A DNA stretch of 64,000 bases, from contig CAUZBP010000009.1 in assembly GCA_963578105.1 (NCBI GenBank), positions 1 to 64,000 on the forward strand, written 5' to 3'. Shown here in pieces: positions 1-8,021 of this stretch. The DNA comes from GCA-2718815 sp963578105 (GTDB taxonomy: Bacteria > Planctomycetota > Planctomycetia > Pirellulales > Pirellulaceae). The notes beneath the pieces are model-generated. The model worked only from the letters and a program-made list of their open reading frames with translations. It was not told the origin of the DNA and searched no databases. Made by a program: the position numbers and the translations under genes. How positions within the stretch are numbered: the first letter of the stretch is position 1; each line of letters begins with the position of its first letter.

Positions 1-227
1 GTAACATGGTCGTTAATGCTGGACAGTGGCTGGTGCGTGCAGTGCAGGAGGTTGACAATGAAACGCTGTTGCAGAATTACGGACCCTTCACGCATGCGGG
101 GCGGGCTTTATGTCTGTGGCGTTCCAAGGATCCCTATCAGGCATGGCGAGATGGAATTTCAATGGTGCCTGATTCGCCTTTGCAGTCAGGACAGAGCCAA
201 TCTCTGCCGGACACACCCCGGGATTAA
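1..227 (+). CDS. 3' end of an unidentified gene cut by the window edge
   Basis: An open frame enters from the left edge (codons in phase with base 3) and stops at 225-227. The roughly 74 visible residues have a protein-like composition with several tryptophans (GQWLVRA, ALCLWRS, YQAW) and a polar tail. An ATG lies at base 6, but the frame is open to the edge, so this is probably a C-terminus. I do not recognise the family. The next gene begins about 290 bases later, and nothing recognisable lies between them. Confidence 0.4.
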   Translation, partial: NMVVNAGQWLVRAVQEVDNETLLQNYGPFTHAGRALCLWRSKDPYQAWRDGISMVPDSPLQSGQSQSLPDTPRD

Positions 228-517
228 ATCGGACAATGAACTGTGCGAGTCGGCCCTGAAGTTTCCATCTTTTCCTTCAGGCCTCTACCAACTAGATTGC
301 TGGAGTTGCTGTTGCAGTCAACAAGCCACAACCGGATGTTGTTTTGTTCGAGGAACTGTCCGGAAGAACGAACCAGGAAGATCGAATGCGGAAATGAGTA
401 CGATCAGTCAGAGCGGTGTCAGAAAAAATAAAAATCGGTAAAGTAAATGGTCTGCTGGCGGGTCATCGTCATTCCGATGTTCGTTTTCGTGAATAAGAAA
501 ACCCTTTTGGAATAGAA

Positions 518-2125
518 ATGGATTCACGAGATACAGACCTTCCACCTGACTTACGGGATGCGGCCCAGCAGGACCCACCACGGATTCCGCACCCGATTCC
601 CTCCTCTCCGTATTTCCCCGAGACAACTGCGGCCGCTCTGGCGGCTGTCATCGTGCTCTGCCTGGTGTTTTTATTGACGAGTCTGCACCGGCTGAATCAC
701 ACTGATTTATGGGGCCATCTCTGTTACGGCCGTTTGATTATGAGTCATGGCCTGCCGTCAAGTGACCCTTTTTCGGCTGAAACAGCACTTCCTGCGGCGG
801 ACTTTGTGAACGTTCCCTGGTTGGCTCAGGTGACCGGGTTTTTGACTTGGAAATGGCTGGGATACGAAGGTCTTGTCCTTGGCCATGCCGGCTTGGCACT
901 GTTGTCAAGTGGCTTGTTGATGTGGGCCATTCGACTTCGAGGGGTAGAGCTACGTTTTGCGATTTTGGGAACAGCTTTGAGTTACATGGTAGCGCTTCCG
1001 CAAATAGGAACCATCCGCCCCCAGTTATTCGGGACCGCCGCTTTTCCCTTGGTCCTGGTAGCCACCTCGCTCGTTCCACAACGCCGACATCCGTTTCTGT
1101 GGTTGCCGTTGCTGTTTATCGTCTGGGCGAATTTGCACGGCTCTTTCGTGCTCGGTTTGGCCACCCTTGGTATCTGCGCGATCGGCCACAGTTGGGATGC
1201 CTGGCGAGAAAAAGGTTGGGCAGCTATCCTGGCGGACACCAGGACGCGCTATCGATGGTTGCTGGTGGCTGCCTGCTGCTTAGCCGCCTGCGTGAATCCA
1301 CTGGGGCCGTTTCTGTTGTGGAAAGTTGCCTGTTTTGGATTCAGTCCCGCCCTGGACAACATCACTGAATGGCAGCCCCTGGTAATCAAGAGTTTGGGAG
1401 GCAGCCTGTTTTTTTTATCAGTGTTGTTGACGGCTTGGATCCTTTGCCGTTCTCAGGGAAGACTCGACACCTACGAAGTTTTATTACTATTCGTCTTTGC
1501 CTTGTTGGCCCTGTTATCGATGAGGATGTTGGCATGGTGGGCGCTGATTTGGCCCTGGGTGGTAATATGTCGAGCGCCTCGTCGATCGACAAGTACATCG
1601 GTTCCGGATTGGAACTATCCCATCGCCAGTCGCAACACAATGCGCACGTTGTTCGCGTTGGCTTGTGTGTTTGTCACACTACTCTGGTCCCCACCCAGTC
1701 AAGCCATCATCTCGGGTCAGCAGCGCGGTATTGGAGCGATCACTGTGGACAATACGCCGCTTTACGTGGCAGATCGCATTGCCGAGCAAGGTGACAAAGG
1801 CAATCTAATTTGTCCCCTGGATTGGGCGGATTACATTCTCTGGAAAAGTGGTACATCCCTACGGCCTCTGGTCTACTCTCATGTCCACCTCGTTTCGCAG
1901 CGAGTGTGGGATGATTATCTGCAGATTTTAAGAGGGGATCCCAACTGGCTTTCTTTGGTCGATCACTACCAATTGGACTACTTGTTATTAAGTCGCGGGC
2001 GGAACCAAATGTTGAGACGTTCCATCGAGCGCCATCCACGCGCGGAAATCATCTACCAGGATCAGCGTAGCCTGTTGGTTCGCCTTGCTGCTGCGGCCCC
2101 CGTTGCCCCTGTGCGTAGCGAATGA
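518..2125 (+). CDS. polytopic membrane protein, GT-C glycosyltransferase-like
   Basis: A 535-residue integral membrane protein. A proline-rich cytosolic N-terminus (about 1-35) is followed by a first membrane span at about 36-55. A loop then carries an acidic-aromatic motif (TDLWGHL, about 62-68) and SSDPFS, as in the first periplasmic loop of GT-C-type glycosyltransferases. About nine further hydrophobic spans run to about residue 400. The C-terminal 130 residues are soluble-looking and end in conserved-looking aromatic and charged blocks (VWDDY, LDYLLLSR). Family assignment is by layout, not by catalytic proof. The start has only a weak ribosome site. It could equally be an undefined planctomycete membrane family. 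A hairpin follows at 2187. Confidence 0.7.
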   Translation: MDSRDTDLPPDLRDAAQQDPPRIPHPIPSSPYFPETTAAALAAVIVLCLVFLLTSLHRLNHTDLWGHLCYGRLIMSHGLPSSDPFSAETALPAADFVNVPWLAQVTGFLTWKWLGYEGLVLGHAGLALLSSGLLMWAIRLRGVELRFAILGTALSYMVALPQIGTIRPQLFGTAAFPLVLVATSLVPQRRHPFLWLPLLFIVWANLHGSFVLGLATLGICAIGHSWDAWREKGWAAILADTRTRYRWLLVAACCLAACVNPLGPFLLWKVACFGFSPALDNITEWQPLVIKSLGGSLFFLSVLLTAWILCRSQGRLDTYEVLLLFVFALLALLSMRMLAWWALIWPWVVICRAPRRSTSTSVPDWNYPIASRNTMRTLFALACVFVTLLWSPPSQAIISGQQRGIGAITVDNTPLYVADRIAEQGDKGNLICPLDWADYILWKSGTSLRPLVYSHVHLVSQRVWDDYLQILRGDPNWLSLVDHYQLDYLLLSRGRNQMLRRSIERHPRAEIIYQDQRSLLVRLAAAAPVAPVRSE

Positions 2126-2186
2126 TCTCCCACACCCGTTGAAATCTTCGCGGTCACAACCCAATTCAACCGCAATGGACGTTTTG

Positions 2187-2211
2187 AGTGTTCATCGAAC
2201 TGAACACTTTG
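2187..2211 (+). terminator. hairpin, likely terminator of the membrane-protein gene
   Basis: The arms AGTGTTCA and TGAACACT pair perfectly over 8 bp around a 6-base loop and are followed by TTTG. It lies 62 bases after the stop at 2125. The T-run is short, so termination is plausible but not certain. Confidence 0.45.
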
Positions 2212-2282
2212 TTAAAGCTCCAATAAATGTGTTCCGAACACGGAACAGAAATTCTTCAAGCGTCTAATTCAGAGAAAAACAA

Positions 2283-2310
2283 TTGACAGGCCTTAAAGTC
2301 TTATTATCAT
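2283..2310 (+). promoter_or_regulatory. sigma70-type promoter for the first Flp pilin
   Basis: A consensus -35 TTGACA (2283-2288), a 16-base spacer and -10 TATCAT (2305-2310) stand about 190 bases before the pilin start. It is the best promoter-like match in the left part of the window. It leaves a fairly long leader, as is common for abundant pilin messages. Confidence 0.6.
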
Positions 2311-2502
2311 TTGGGAACCTGAGTCATTGGTTTAGAAGGATAAGGTCATTTACGCAAGTGGTATGAATTGTGCAAATAAGGGAAGTGGCACATCGCCTCT
2401 TCGAGCCCAAAATTGCTCGTAACATGGCGGCAGGCAGGTCCTGTTCGTTGGACCGCCGTATCGGGGTTAAATACGTATCTTAACGTTGTAAAGGAGTTAC
2501 CT

Positions 2503-2844
2503 GTGAAGACGATGCTGAAGAGAATCTGGATGGAGGATGAGGGTGTACTCACTTTCGAGTGGGTTTTGTTGGTGACGTTGCTCACGGTTGGTGTCGTGGG
2601 CGGAGTTGCTGCAGCCCGTGATGCAATCATTGATGAATTGGGTGATGTTGCTCAGGCCATGTTGGCTCTGGACCAATCGTACACCGTGTTACATCCGCTC
2701 ATCGTCGAAGTGCACGACACCCTCAACCAGGGTGCGAGCAACTCGAATTTCATTGATGCGGCGGTGTTTCAGGATTGTAACCGTAACGGAAACTTCCTGG
2801 GTCAGACCAGCAATCCGATACTGGATTACGACGCTCCTTCGTAG
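2503..2844 (+). CDS. Flp-type class III prepilin, long form, copy 1
   Basis: A 113-residue precursor. GTG at 2503 was chosen because AAGGAG sits at 2491-2496 with six bases of spacing, and because the second copy has the same length from its own GTG. A short basic leader (KTMLKRIW) is followed by EDEG, then VLTFE. That places Glu at +5 after the cleavable Gly, as prepilin peptidases of the Tad type require. The hydrophobic helix runs to about residue 36. The remaining 75 residues are polar, with CNRN and a DAPS end. Ordinary Flp pilins are about 50-80 residues, so this is a long version. It is the likely fibre subunit of the Tad pilus encoded downstream. It has a strong promoter and its own terminator. 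Confidence 0.85.
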   Translation: MKTMLKRIWMEDEGVLTFEWVLLVTLLTVGVVGGVAAARDAIIDELGDVAQAMLALDQSYTVLHPLIVEVHDTLNQGASNSNFIDAAVFQDCNRNGNFLGQTSNPILDYDAPS

Positions 2845-3553
2845 TCTCACTGATCATCTCTCATACCTCACGCACTCGAGTTAACAGGTCTGCAGTGGAC
2901 ACCAAAGGGGGGGTGTGTTGATACGGGTGATGTGGCTGGAAATGTATCCTAACGGGGATTTCCGGTATGCTTTTTGTGTGACTCCGCAGCACGGACGGCC
3001 GTCCGCGCTGCGGTTTTTTTTGGACAGATAAATTCACCCGCGCATACACAGGTTACAAATTTTCACACAACGATCGTTGCCAAAAACCAACAGACATTGG
3101 TCGTCTGGCAAGATTTCAGTATTCCCACCTGGATGTCACAAGTTGTTTTCAATTTGTAACTTATCTCTAACAACCAAGATTTCCTTTTCTCGTATTGCAG
3201 GTGACGGCACAGCATCTGCTTTCCTTGCTAAAGTGGATCAACAATCTTGGCATCACGCTTAGAAACTTAAACGGAGAATCGTTACAACCGGCCCCCATGT
3301 TTTACGGTCTATGTACTTCCGCTTCGCCACCGAATCCAGAAACAATTGAAGCAATTGAACTAAAGTTCAACTCAGCAACGTCTTAGGAGGGTGATTCTAT
3401 TTCTTGCCCGCTATTTTCTTCACCATGGGCACAGAAAATGCGTTTTAGACTGGACGGAAAACGGTGTCTTTGAAGGTCGAGATGCTTCAGTGGGTCGTTG
3501 TCGACCCGTCCTCCATTTCTCGTGTCTTGAAACGTTAATTAAAGGAGTCATCC
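2845..3553. other. intergenic region between the twin pilins
   Basis: About 700 bases without a convincing gene. It contains the strong terminator at 2984-3021 and, at the far end, the ribosome site AAAGGAG (3541-3547) of pilin 2. No clear -35/-10 pair was found for the second pilin, although an independent promoter is expected because a terminator separates the copies. Short open frames here, for example 3391-3585, run out of frame into the pilin start and are not believable. Confidence 0.5.
2984..3021 (+). terminator. rho-independent terminator after pilin 1
   Basis: A GC-rich hairpin with arms CCGCAG/CTGCGG and an inner ACGGAC-GGCC-GTCCG stem is followed directly by eight T residues at 3014-3021. 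This is a textbook intrinsic terminator, 140 bases after the pilin 1 stop. Confidence 0.85.
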
Positions 3554-3895
3554 GTGAAGAGAATCTTGCAAAGAATTTGGAATGAGGACGAAGGTGTTCT
3601 CACATTTGAATGGATTCTGTTAGTCACGTTGTTGACGATTGGCGTTGTTGGGGGCGTTGCGGCTGTCCGCGATGCAATCATTGATGAGCTGGGCGATGTG
3701 GCACAGGCCATGTTGGCCTTGGATCAGTCCTACACAGTCTTGCATCCACTGCAGATCGAAGTGCATGATACAAATGACCAGGGTGCCAGCAATTCGCTCT
3801 TCGTTGATTCGGCCGTCTTTCAGGATTGTAACCGAAATGACAACTTCAACGGTCAAACTGGCAACTTCCTACTCGACGTGGACGCTCCTTCGTAG
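3554..3895 (+). CDS. Flp-type class III prepilin, long form, copy 2
   Basis: A 113-residue paralogue of the preceding pilin, starting at GTG 3554 after AAAGGAG. The leader is KRILQRIW, the processing site is EDEG followed by VLTFE with Glu at +5, and the hydrophobic helix WILLVTLLTIGVVGG follows. The rest is nearly colinear with copy 1, including FQDCNRN, a GQT block and the terminal DAPS. Differences concentrate in the C-terminal third (LIVEVHDT against QIEVHDT, NSNF against NSLF). The pair arose by tandem duplication. One may be the major and the other a minor or alternative subunit, but the sequence does not say which. A hairpin terminator follows at 3935. Confidence 0.85.
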   Translation: MKRILQRIWNEDEGVLTFEWILLVTLLTIGVVGGVAAVRDAIIDELGDVAQAMLALDQSYTVLHPLQIEVHDTNDQGASNSLFVDSAVFQDCNRNDNFNGQTGNFLLDVDAPS

Positions 3896-3934
3896 GTTCA
3901 TTGTTGATAGTAGTGATTAGATGAATTCTGGTAG

Positions 3935-3968
3935 GAAGTCACCCAATCGTTTTCGATCGGGTGACTTC
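3935..3968 (+). terminator. strong hairpin after pilin 2
   Basis: The arms GAAGTCACCC and GGGTGACTTC pair perfectly. An inner ATCG/CGAT pair across a TTTT loop makes a nearly continuous 14-bp stem. It is not followed by a clear T-run, but its position 40 bases after the stop suggests termination or 3'-end protection of the pilin message. Confidence 0.7.
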
Positions 3969-4164
3969 TGTCATTATTGGCAGCCAAAAGATCCTTTGAC
4001 CTATTGTTTTATGTAGAGACAGCTTGCTCAGCACTTGGGCCAGTACAGAAAAGGAACTACAGACGACTAGGTAATTCAACAATCTTCTGAAGCGAATTTG
4101 GCTTGAATGAAGAGAAAGAAACGAAGCCTGCCTTAACAAAAGATGGCCCAGGAGCTGCAACTCG

Positions 4165-4707
4165 ATGACACTCACCTCGATCGCTTTCATTAGTGTGGTG
4201 AGTTGTTATGCAGCAGTGGCGGCAGTGGTGGACGTTCGGCTGCACCGTATTCCCAACCACCTCACGGTTCCCGCTGCTGTTTTCGGTCTTTTGTTCCACG
4301 CGTTGTTTTTTGAGGGATGGGGAATTTTGTTGTCGTTTGCCGGGTTGCTGGTCGGATTTGGCTTACTTTTTTTACCTTGGTTGCTGGGTGGTAGCGGCAT
4401 GGGTGATGTCAAGTTGTTGGCTGCCCTAGGTGCCTGGCTCGGACCAACTCATCTGATTTACGTATTTGTGGTGAGTGTGTTTTTGGCCGCTGTACTGGCG
4501 TTGGGCGTTATGGTCAAAGTTGCGGCAACGAAAGGAGTAAGTTCGGTCCAGCGTAACTATCTGGCGAAAGGACGTTCGGGTAAGCAACGGTTGCGGCCAC
4601 AGCGGGTGTTACCCTTTGCCGTGCCGGTGGCGCTGGCCACTTGGATCGTATTAGCTTGGTTGACAATGTCCCAGGGTGGGCAAGTTTTTGAATTAACCCT
4701 GCACTGA
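4165..4707 (+). CDS. prepilin peptidase, A24 family (TadV/CpaA-like)
   Basis: A 180-residue membrane aspartic peptidase that would remove the leader of the two Flp prepilins at the inner membrane. The two catalytic aspartates are visible: D23 in DVRLHRIPN and D81 in GMGDVK, the A24 signatures. About five or six hydrophobic spans are present. The N-terminal methyltransferase-like domain of PilD is absent, as is normal for the short TadV/CpaA type. The start ATG 4165 has AGGAG ten bases upstream. It is the first gene of the machinery part of the locus, probably co-transcribed with the TadE gene that follows. Confidence 0.9.
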   Translation: MTLTSIAFISVVSCYAAVAAVVDVRLHRIPNHLTVPAAVFGLLFHALFFEGWGILLSFAGLLVGFGLLFLPWLLGGSGMGDVKLLAALGAWLGPTHLIYVFVVSVFLAAVLALGVMVKVAATKGVSSVQRNYLAKGRSGKQRLRPQRVLPFAVPVALATWIVLAWLTMSQGGQVFELTLH

Positions 4708-4801
4708 AACGTTGTGCTCCCCGGGGGCCGGATTGCCATCAGATGAAGTCAGGCCGTGGCGGCTTAAAAACGTTAACCGGCAGACGGAAGTAGAACCTAT
4801 C

Positions 4802-5251
4802 ATGGACCGCAATTTAACACCGAACAAGCAGTCCAGCGCACGTCGTGGCCTGTTAACCGTCGAGATGTTACTTACCCTCCCGATCCTGCTGCTGGCGGGG
4901 CTGTCGCTTGTGCAATTCAGCATGCTGCTGCTGGGATCTCAGGCCATAAGCGCTGCGGCTCATTCCGGGGTCCGACAAGCGGCATTACCGGGTGCCACAA
5001 TTGGTTCGGTGCGGAGATCAGTGGACAATGCATTGGAGGGCTGGTCGTTTAAGAAAAACACCCAGCTGTTGATTTTTGTCAACGATCAGCCGGTGTCGAA
5101 ATTTCCGTTAGACCAAGCCAGAACTGGCGATAAAGTTTCAGTCACCGTCCGAGTAGGGGCCGCCCAGGTGGCCCCCAACGCACTTTCGTTAGTTGGCATA
5201 ACAATTGCAGGAACTGATTTACAACAAACGTTCGTGATGCGGGTGGAGTAA
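4802..5251 (+). CDS. TadE-like pseudopilin
   Basis: A 149-residue protein. ATG 4802 was chosen over an in-frame GTG at 4712 because RRGLLTVEMLLTLPILLL then lies at the usual place for a TadE N-terminus. An arginine-rich stretch precedes a short leader-like RRG, then a hydrophobic helix with Glu near +5 (LLTVE), as in the pseudopilins TadE/TadF that are processed by the same peptidase. The remainder is a periplasmic domain of beta-rich character. In the Tad system these minor pseudopilins help assembly of the Flp fibre. It lies 94 bases after the peptidase gene. Confidence 0.75.
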   Translation: MDRNLTPNKQSSARRGLLTVEMLLTLPILLLAGLSLVQFSMLLLGSQAISAAAHSGVRQAALPGATIGSVRRSVDNALEGWSFKKNTQLLIFVNDQPVSKFPLDQARTGDKVSVTVRVGAAQVAPNALSLVGITIAGTDLQQTFVMRVE

Positions 5252-5346
5252 GGGGCGTGTTTCTCCTGGACGAATGCAGGTAGCAGGAGGAACGGACTGG
5301 CCTTTTGATCCACATGAATCCACCAGTCAGTTTAAGGAACTAATTC

Positions 5347-6735
5347 GTGAGACTCATTAGCCCTGGTACGATCGCGCTCCTCGTAATGGCCGTTTTGGGG
5401 GGCTTGGTGTTTGCATACGTGGTCAAGCAGATGGCCCAGCGTCCTGAACCGGTGGAACAGCCAGGAATTCAGGTTGTCGTTGCCCGCGTGAATCTCAGGC
5501 AACGGGAGCAGATCGACCGGCGAGCGTTGGAGCTTGCTGAACTGAAGCCGAATGAACCTTCCCCAACTGGATACCTGACGAATGTGAACATCGCGGTAGC
5601 AAGGTTCACCAAGCAAACCGTTCCGGCAGGAGCGATAATCACGGAGGACATGCTGTATTCGATTGGAGAAAACCCCATTGAACGCGTTCCAGAGCGCATC
5701 ACTGAAGGCAAGCGTGCTCAAACGATACAAGTGGCGGGCTTGGTGTACGGAAGTACCATCATCGGCCATGATTCGATCGTCGATATTTCTCTCACCGTAG
5801 AGTCGGACCATCCGGAAGTTCAGAAACCCGGTTTACCTGGAATCTTTACCAAACCCTTGATGCAAAACGTCCGGGTGCTGGCGGTGGTCATTCCTCCGCA
5901 AGGGCCGCGTGGAAACAACCTGAATGATTTAACAACGATTGTAGTTGAAGTAACGCCTGACCAGACCAACGAACTGACACTGGCCGAAGAAATGGGAACG
6001 CTGAGTGTCAGCATTGTTGGCTCCCATGCCGGGGTCGGTCCCCAGGACGACATTGTGGATCCCAATCAACTGGTCAAACTCAAAAAGATTCCCACACCAC
6101 CCACACCACTCGATCCGCCTGTGCCCGTAGAACCGTACCGGGTTGAAGTCTACCGTGGTAGTGGGGCACCGACTTACATTCAGTTCGGGCCTGATAAAGT
6201 CAAAGAATCCACGGCACCTTCGGCTCCGGAGCTGAACACGCAATCATCGACTCCAGCGTCCCGCCCGCTGCAGGGGGCACGACCTTCCCGTGAGGCGTCA
6301 CGTGTCGACTCCCAGGATGGCCAATACTTTGGTGTCGATTCGGCAGTGGCAGATCCAGAATCAGCGAAAATTTCGGAGCCTGTGGGACGGAACCGGCGAG
6401 CTTTTTCTCAGGCGGTCTCGGAGACCGTTTTGGATCAACGTCCCCCGGTGCTGTTTCGGGAATCGAAAGCCAAAAATCCGGCCAGTTCTCTTTTCGCTGG
6501 CCGAGCAGCTTTGCGACTGTGGCAGGAATCGCCGGCAGAGGTGGAGAGTCGGCGACGTATCTCCACTTCACACAGTCTCGAGAAAAATGGAATCACGAGT
6601 TTTTTTGATCGAGCCCTACAAGCGGTCAAAAGCAGCGATCAACCGCTGCTGAACTACAACGAAATCAGGGGGCGTACCGTGCTCTCCGAGAAGGGCCTTA
6701 CGGAGCGGGCCATGACGGCAATTGGAAACCACTGA
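5347..6735 (+). CDS. cpaB: CpaB/RcpC-like pilus assembly protein with long C-terminal extension
   Basis: A 462-residue protein from GTG 5347. A signal-anchor helix at about 5-28 is followed by an SAF domain (about 43-105, including VPAGAIITEDML) and an RcpC-type region to about 235 that ends in LTLAEEMGTLSVSIVG. CpaB proteins normally finish near residue 270-300. Here a further 200 residues follow, rich in Pro, Ser and charged residues with no evident fold. CpaB is thought to sit in the periplasm and link the inner-membrane platform to the secretin, so a longer tail could span more envelope. No secretin gene is adjacent, which is unusual. Confidence 0.8.
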   Translation: MRLISPGTIALLVMAVLGGLVFAYVVKQMAQRPEPVEQPGIQVVVARVNLRQREQIDRRALELAELKPNEPSPTGYLTNVNIAVARFTKQTVPAGAIITEDMLYSIGENPIERVPERITEGKRAQTIQVAGLVYGSTIIGHDSIVDISLTVESDHPEVQKPGLPGIFTKPLMQNVRVLAVVIPPQGPRGNNLNDLTTIVVEVTPDQTNELTLAEEMGTLSVSIVGSHAGVGPQDDIVDPNQLVKLKKIPTPPTPLDPPVPVEPYRVEVYRGSGAPTYIQFGPDKVKESTAPSAPELNTQSSTPASRPLQGARPSREASRVDSQDGQYFGVDSAVADPESAKISEPVGRNRRAFSQAVSETVLDQRPPVLFRESKAKNPASSLFAGRAALRLWQESPAEVESRRRISTSHSLEKNGITSFFDRALQAVKSSDQPLLNYNEIRGRTVLSEKGLTERAMTAIGNH

Positions 6736-6878
6736 GGACAGAGAACGCGGGAGAGGCGAGAACGTTTGAGGCGAGATGACCAACAAGCCGAACTTGCCCT
6801 GCATCGACAAACGCCCGTGGATCAAAGCCTTCCGGGATTTGGACTGTGAATTGCTTGCAACCACCGTGGATCAGATGG

Positions 6879-8009
6879 ATGACCTCCAGGCACCTTCGTC
6901 CTCGCCGGCAAGGGGCGAATCGTCGAGGCGCCCTGACCTTCTTGGTACTCCTGTTTCTGATGACCGCTGTGTTTCTTGTGATGCTGGTACTGAACTGGAT
7001 TTGGCTGGTTCTCAACAATCGGGACATGCAGCGTCGAAGTGATATTTTGGCCTTGAGCGCGGTGGAACGACTTCTGGACGAACAGTTGCTCGAAGATCGC
7101 GCCGGCGAACAATGGGATGACAAGGTCCAGGCGGAAGACGGTGTGGATTGGATGCGCCGCGCTAACAACCGGGTTGCACCGGCGAGTTCAAAACTGGATT
7201 CGAAAAATGTGACCGTCATTCCGGGTCGCGTGGCCAGTGTGGAGTCTCCCGTCTTTTTCTCGGAAACGCCCTACAATGCATTGCGTGTCGAACTCCATCG
7301 CTACGCAACCGGTCCTAATCCCGTCTTGATGCTGATGCGCGGTTTTGGTTTCGACGACGCAGCGGATATCACCACGGTTGGAGTAGCCTGCCTGGACAGT
7401 CGCGTGGTTGGATTTCGACCTACCAGCACCGTGGCCACTCCACTGGCACCCTTGGCGATTCGAGCGTCCGCCTGGTTCGCCGACCGCCCCGCAGGCGGGA
7501 TAGATTCCAACTTGAACAACGTATTGGAACTGGAGGTTGTCTTGCGTCCCTTCGGGGGTTCTGGTTTGGCAAATGGTGCCCTGGTGGATGTTGGTCAGAC
7601 GCTGCCACTCAATTTACAAGGCATTCCGGATTTGGTGCGCTCAGGAGTCTTGCCGAGCGATCTTGCCGGCCCGGTATTCGGACCCGCCACCCCGGGTTCT
7701 CCTCTGTCACTACAGGCTTCCAACGTCAGTCCCACCAACACGGACATGATTGTGAAGGCGTTTGATGACGTTGCCAACGACGCGGTTGATACCCGCCGTA
7801 TTTTTCCGCTCTACCAGGGTCCATTTCTTCAGCGACTGAACGTTGTGGGATTCGTAGCCGCTTCGGTCTTGAGTGCTGAGAATATTGGTGGAACGGCTGA
7901 TCAATTATGCGTGATCGTGGAACCAGCATTTCTGGTGCACTTCACTGCGGAAACCGATCCGGGCGTTCCTGAAAATATTTACATTCATAAGATCCGGCTG
8001 GTACAGTAA
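6879..8009 (+). CDS. TadG-like pilus assembly protein
   Basis: A 376-residue protein placed between cpaB and cpaF. ATG 6879 gives a basic start (RPRRQGANRRGALT) and one hydrophobic helix (FLVLLFLMTAVFLVMLVLNWIW, broken here by position, about 19-45), followed by a long exported domain. This is the layout of TadG and related Tad pseudopilin-like proteins. An in-frame GTG at 6846 would add eleven residues; neither start has a good ribosome site. The body contains a conserved-looking aspartate- and asparagine-rich middle and a C-terminal domain with AFLVHFTAE. Its role in the Tad system is accessory; exact function is not known to me. Confidence 0.65.
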   Translation: MTSRHLRPRRQGANRRGALTFLVLLFLMTAVFLVMLVLNWIWLVLNNRDMQRRSDILALSAVERLLDEQLLEDRAGEQWDDKVQAEDGVDWMRRANNRVAPASSKLDSKNVTVIPGRVASVESPVFFSETPYNALRVELHRYATGPNPVLMLMRGFGFDDAADITTVGVACLDSRVVGFRPTSTVATPLAPLAIRASAWFADRPAGGIDSNLNNVLELEVVLRPFGGSGLANGALVDVGQTLPLNLQGIPDLVRSGVLPSDLAGPVFGPATPGSPLSLQASNVSPTNTDMIVKAFDDVANDAVDTRRIFPLYQGPFLQRLNVVGFVAASVLSAENIGGTADQLCVIVEPAFLVHFTAETDPGVPENIYIHKIRLVQ

Positions 8010-8021
8010 GGGCGGTGGGTC

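Larger units (their letters stand above)
2126..2502. other. intergenic region with two hairpins and the first pilin promoter
   Basis: No gene is visible. It holds a perfect 8-bp hairpin at 2187-2208, a second 7-bp hairpin at 2230-2247 (TGTTCCG, loop AACA, CGGAACA), a good sigma70-type promoter at 2283-2310, and the pilin ribosome site at 2491-2496. The in-frame extension of the pilin frame upstream to 2413 is probably leader, because the paralogous pilin starts at the position matching 2503. Confidence 0.6.

Noticed and set aside
6776..7042. Open frame of 88 codons between cpaB and the TadG-like gene
   Set aside because: It is out of frame with the TadG-like gene, has no membrane helix or motif, and overlaps it.
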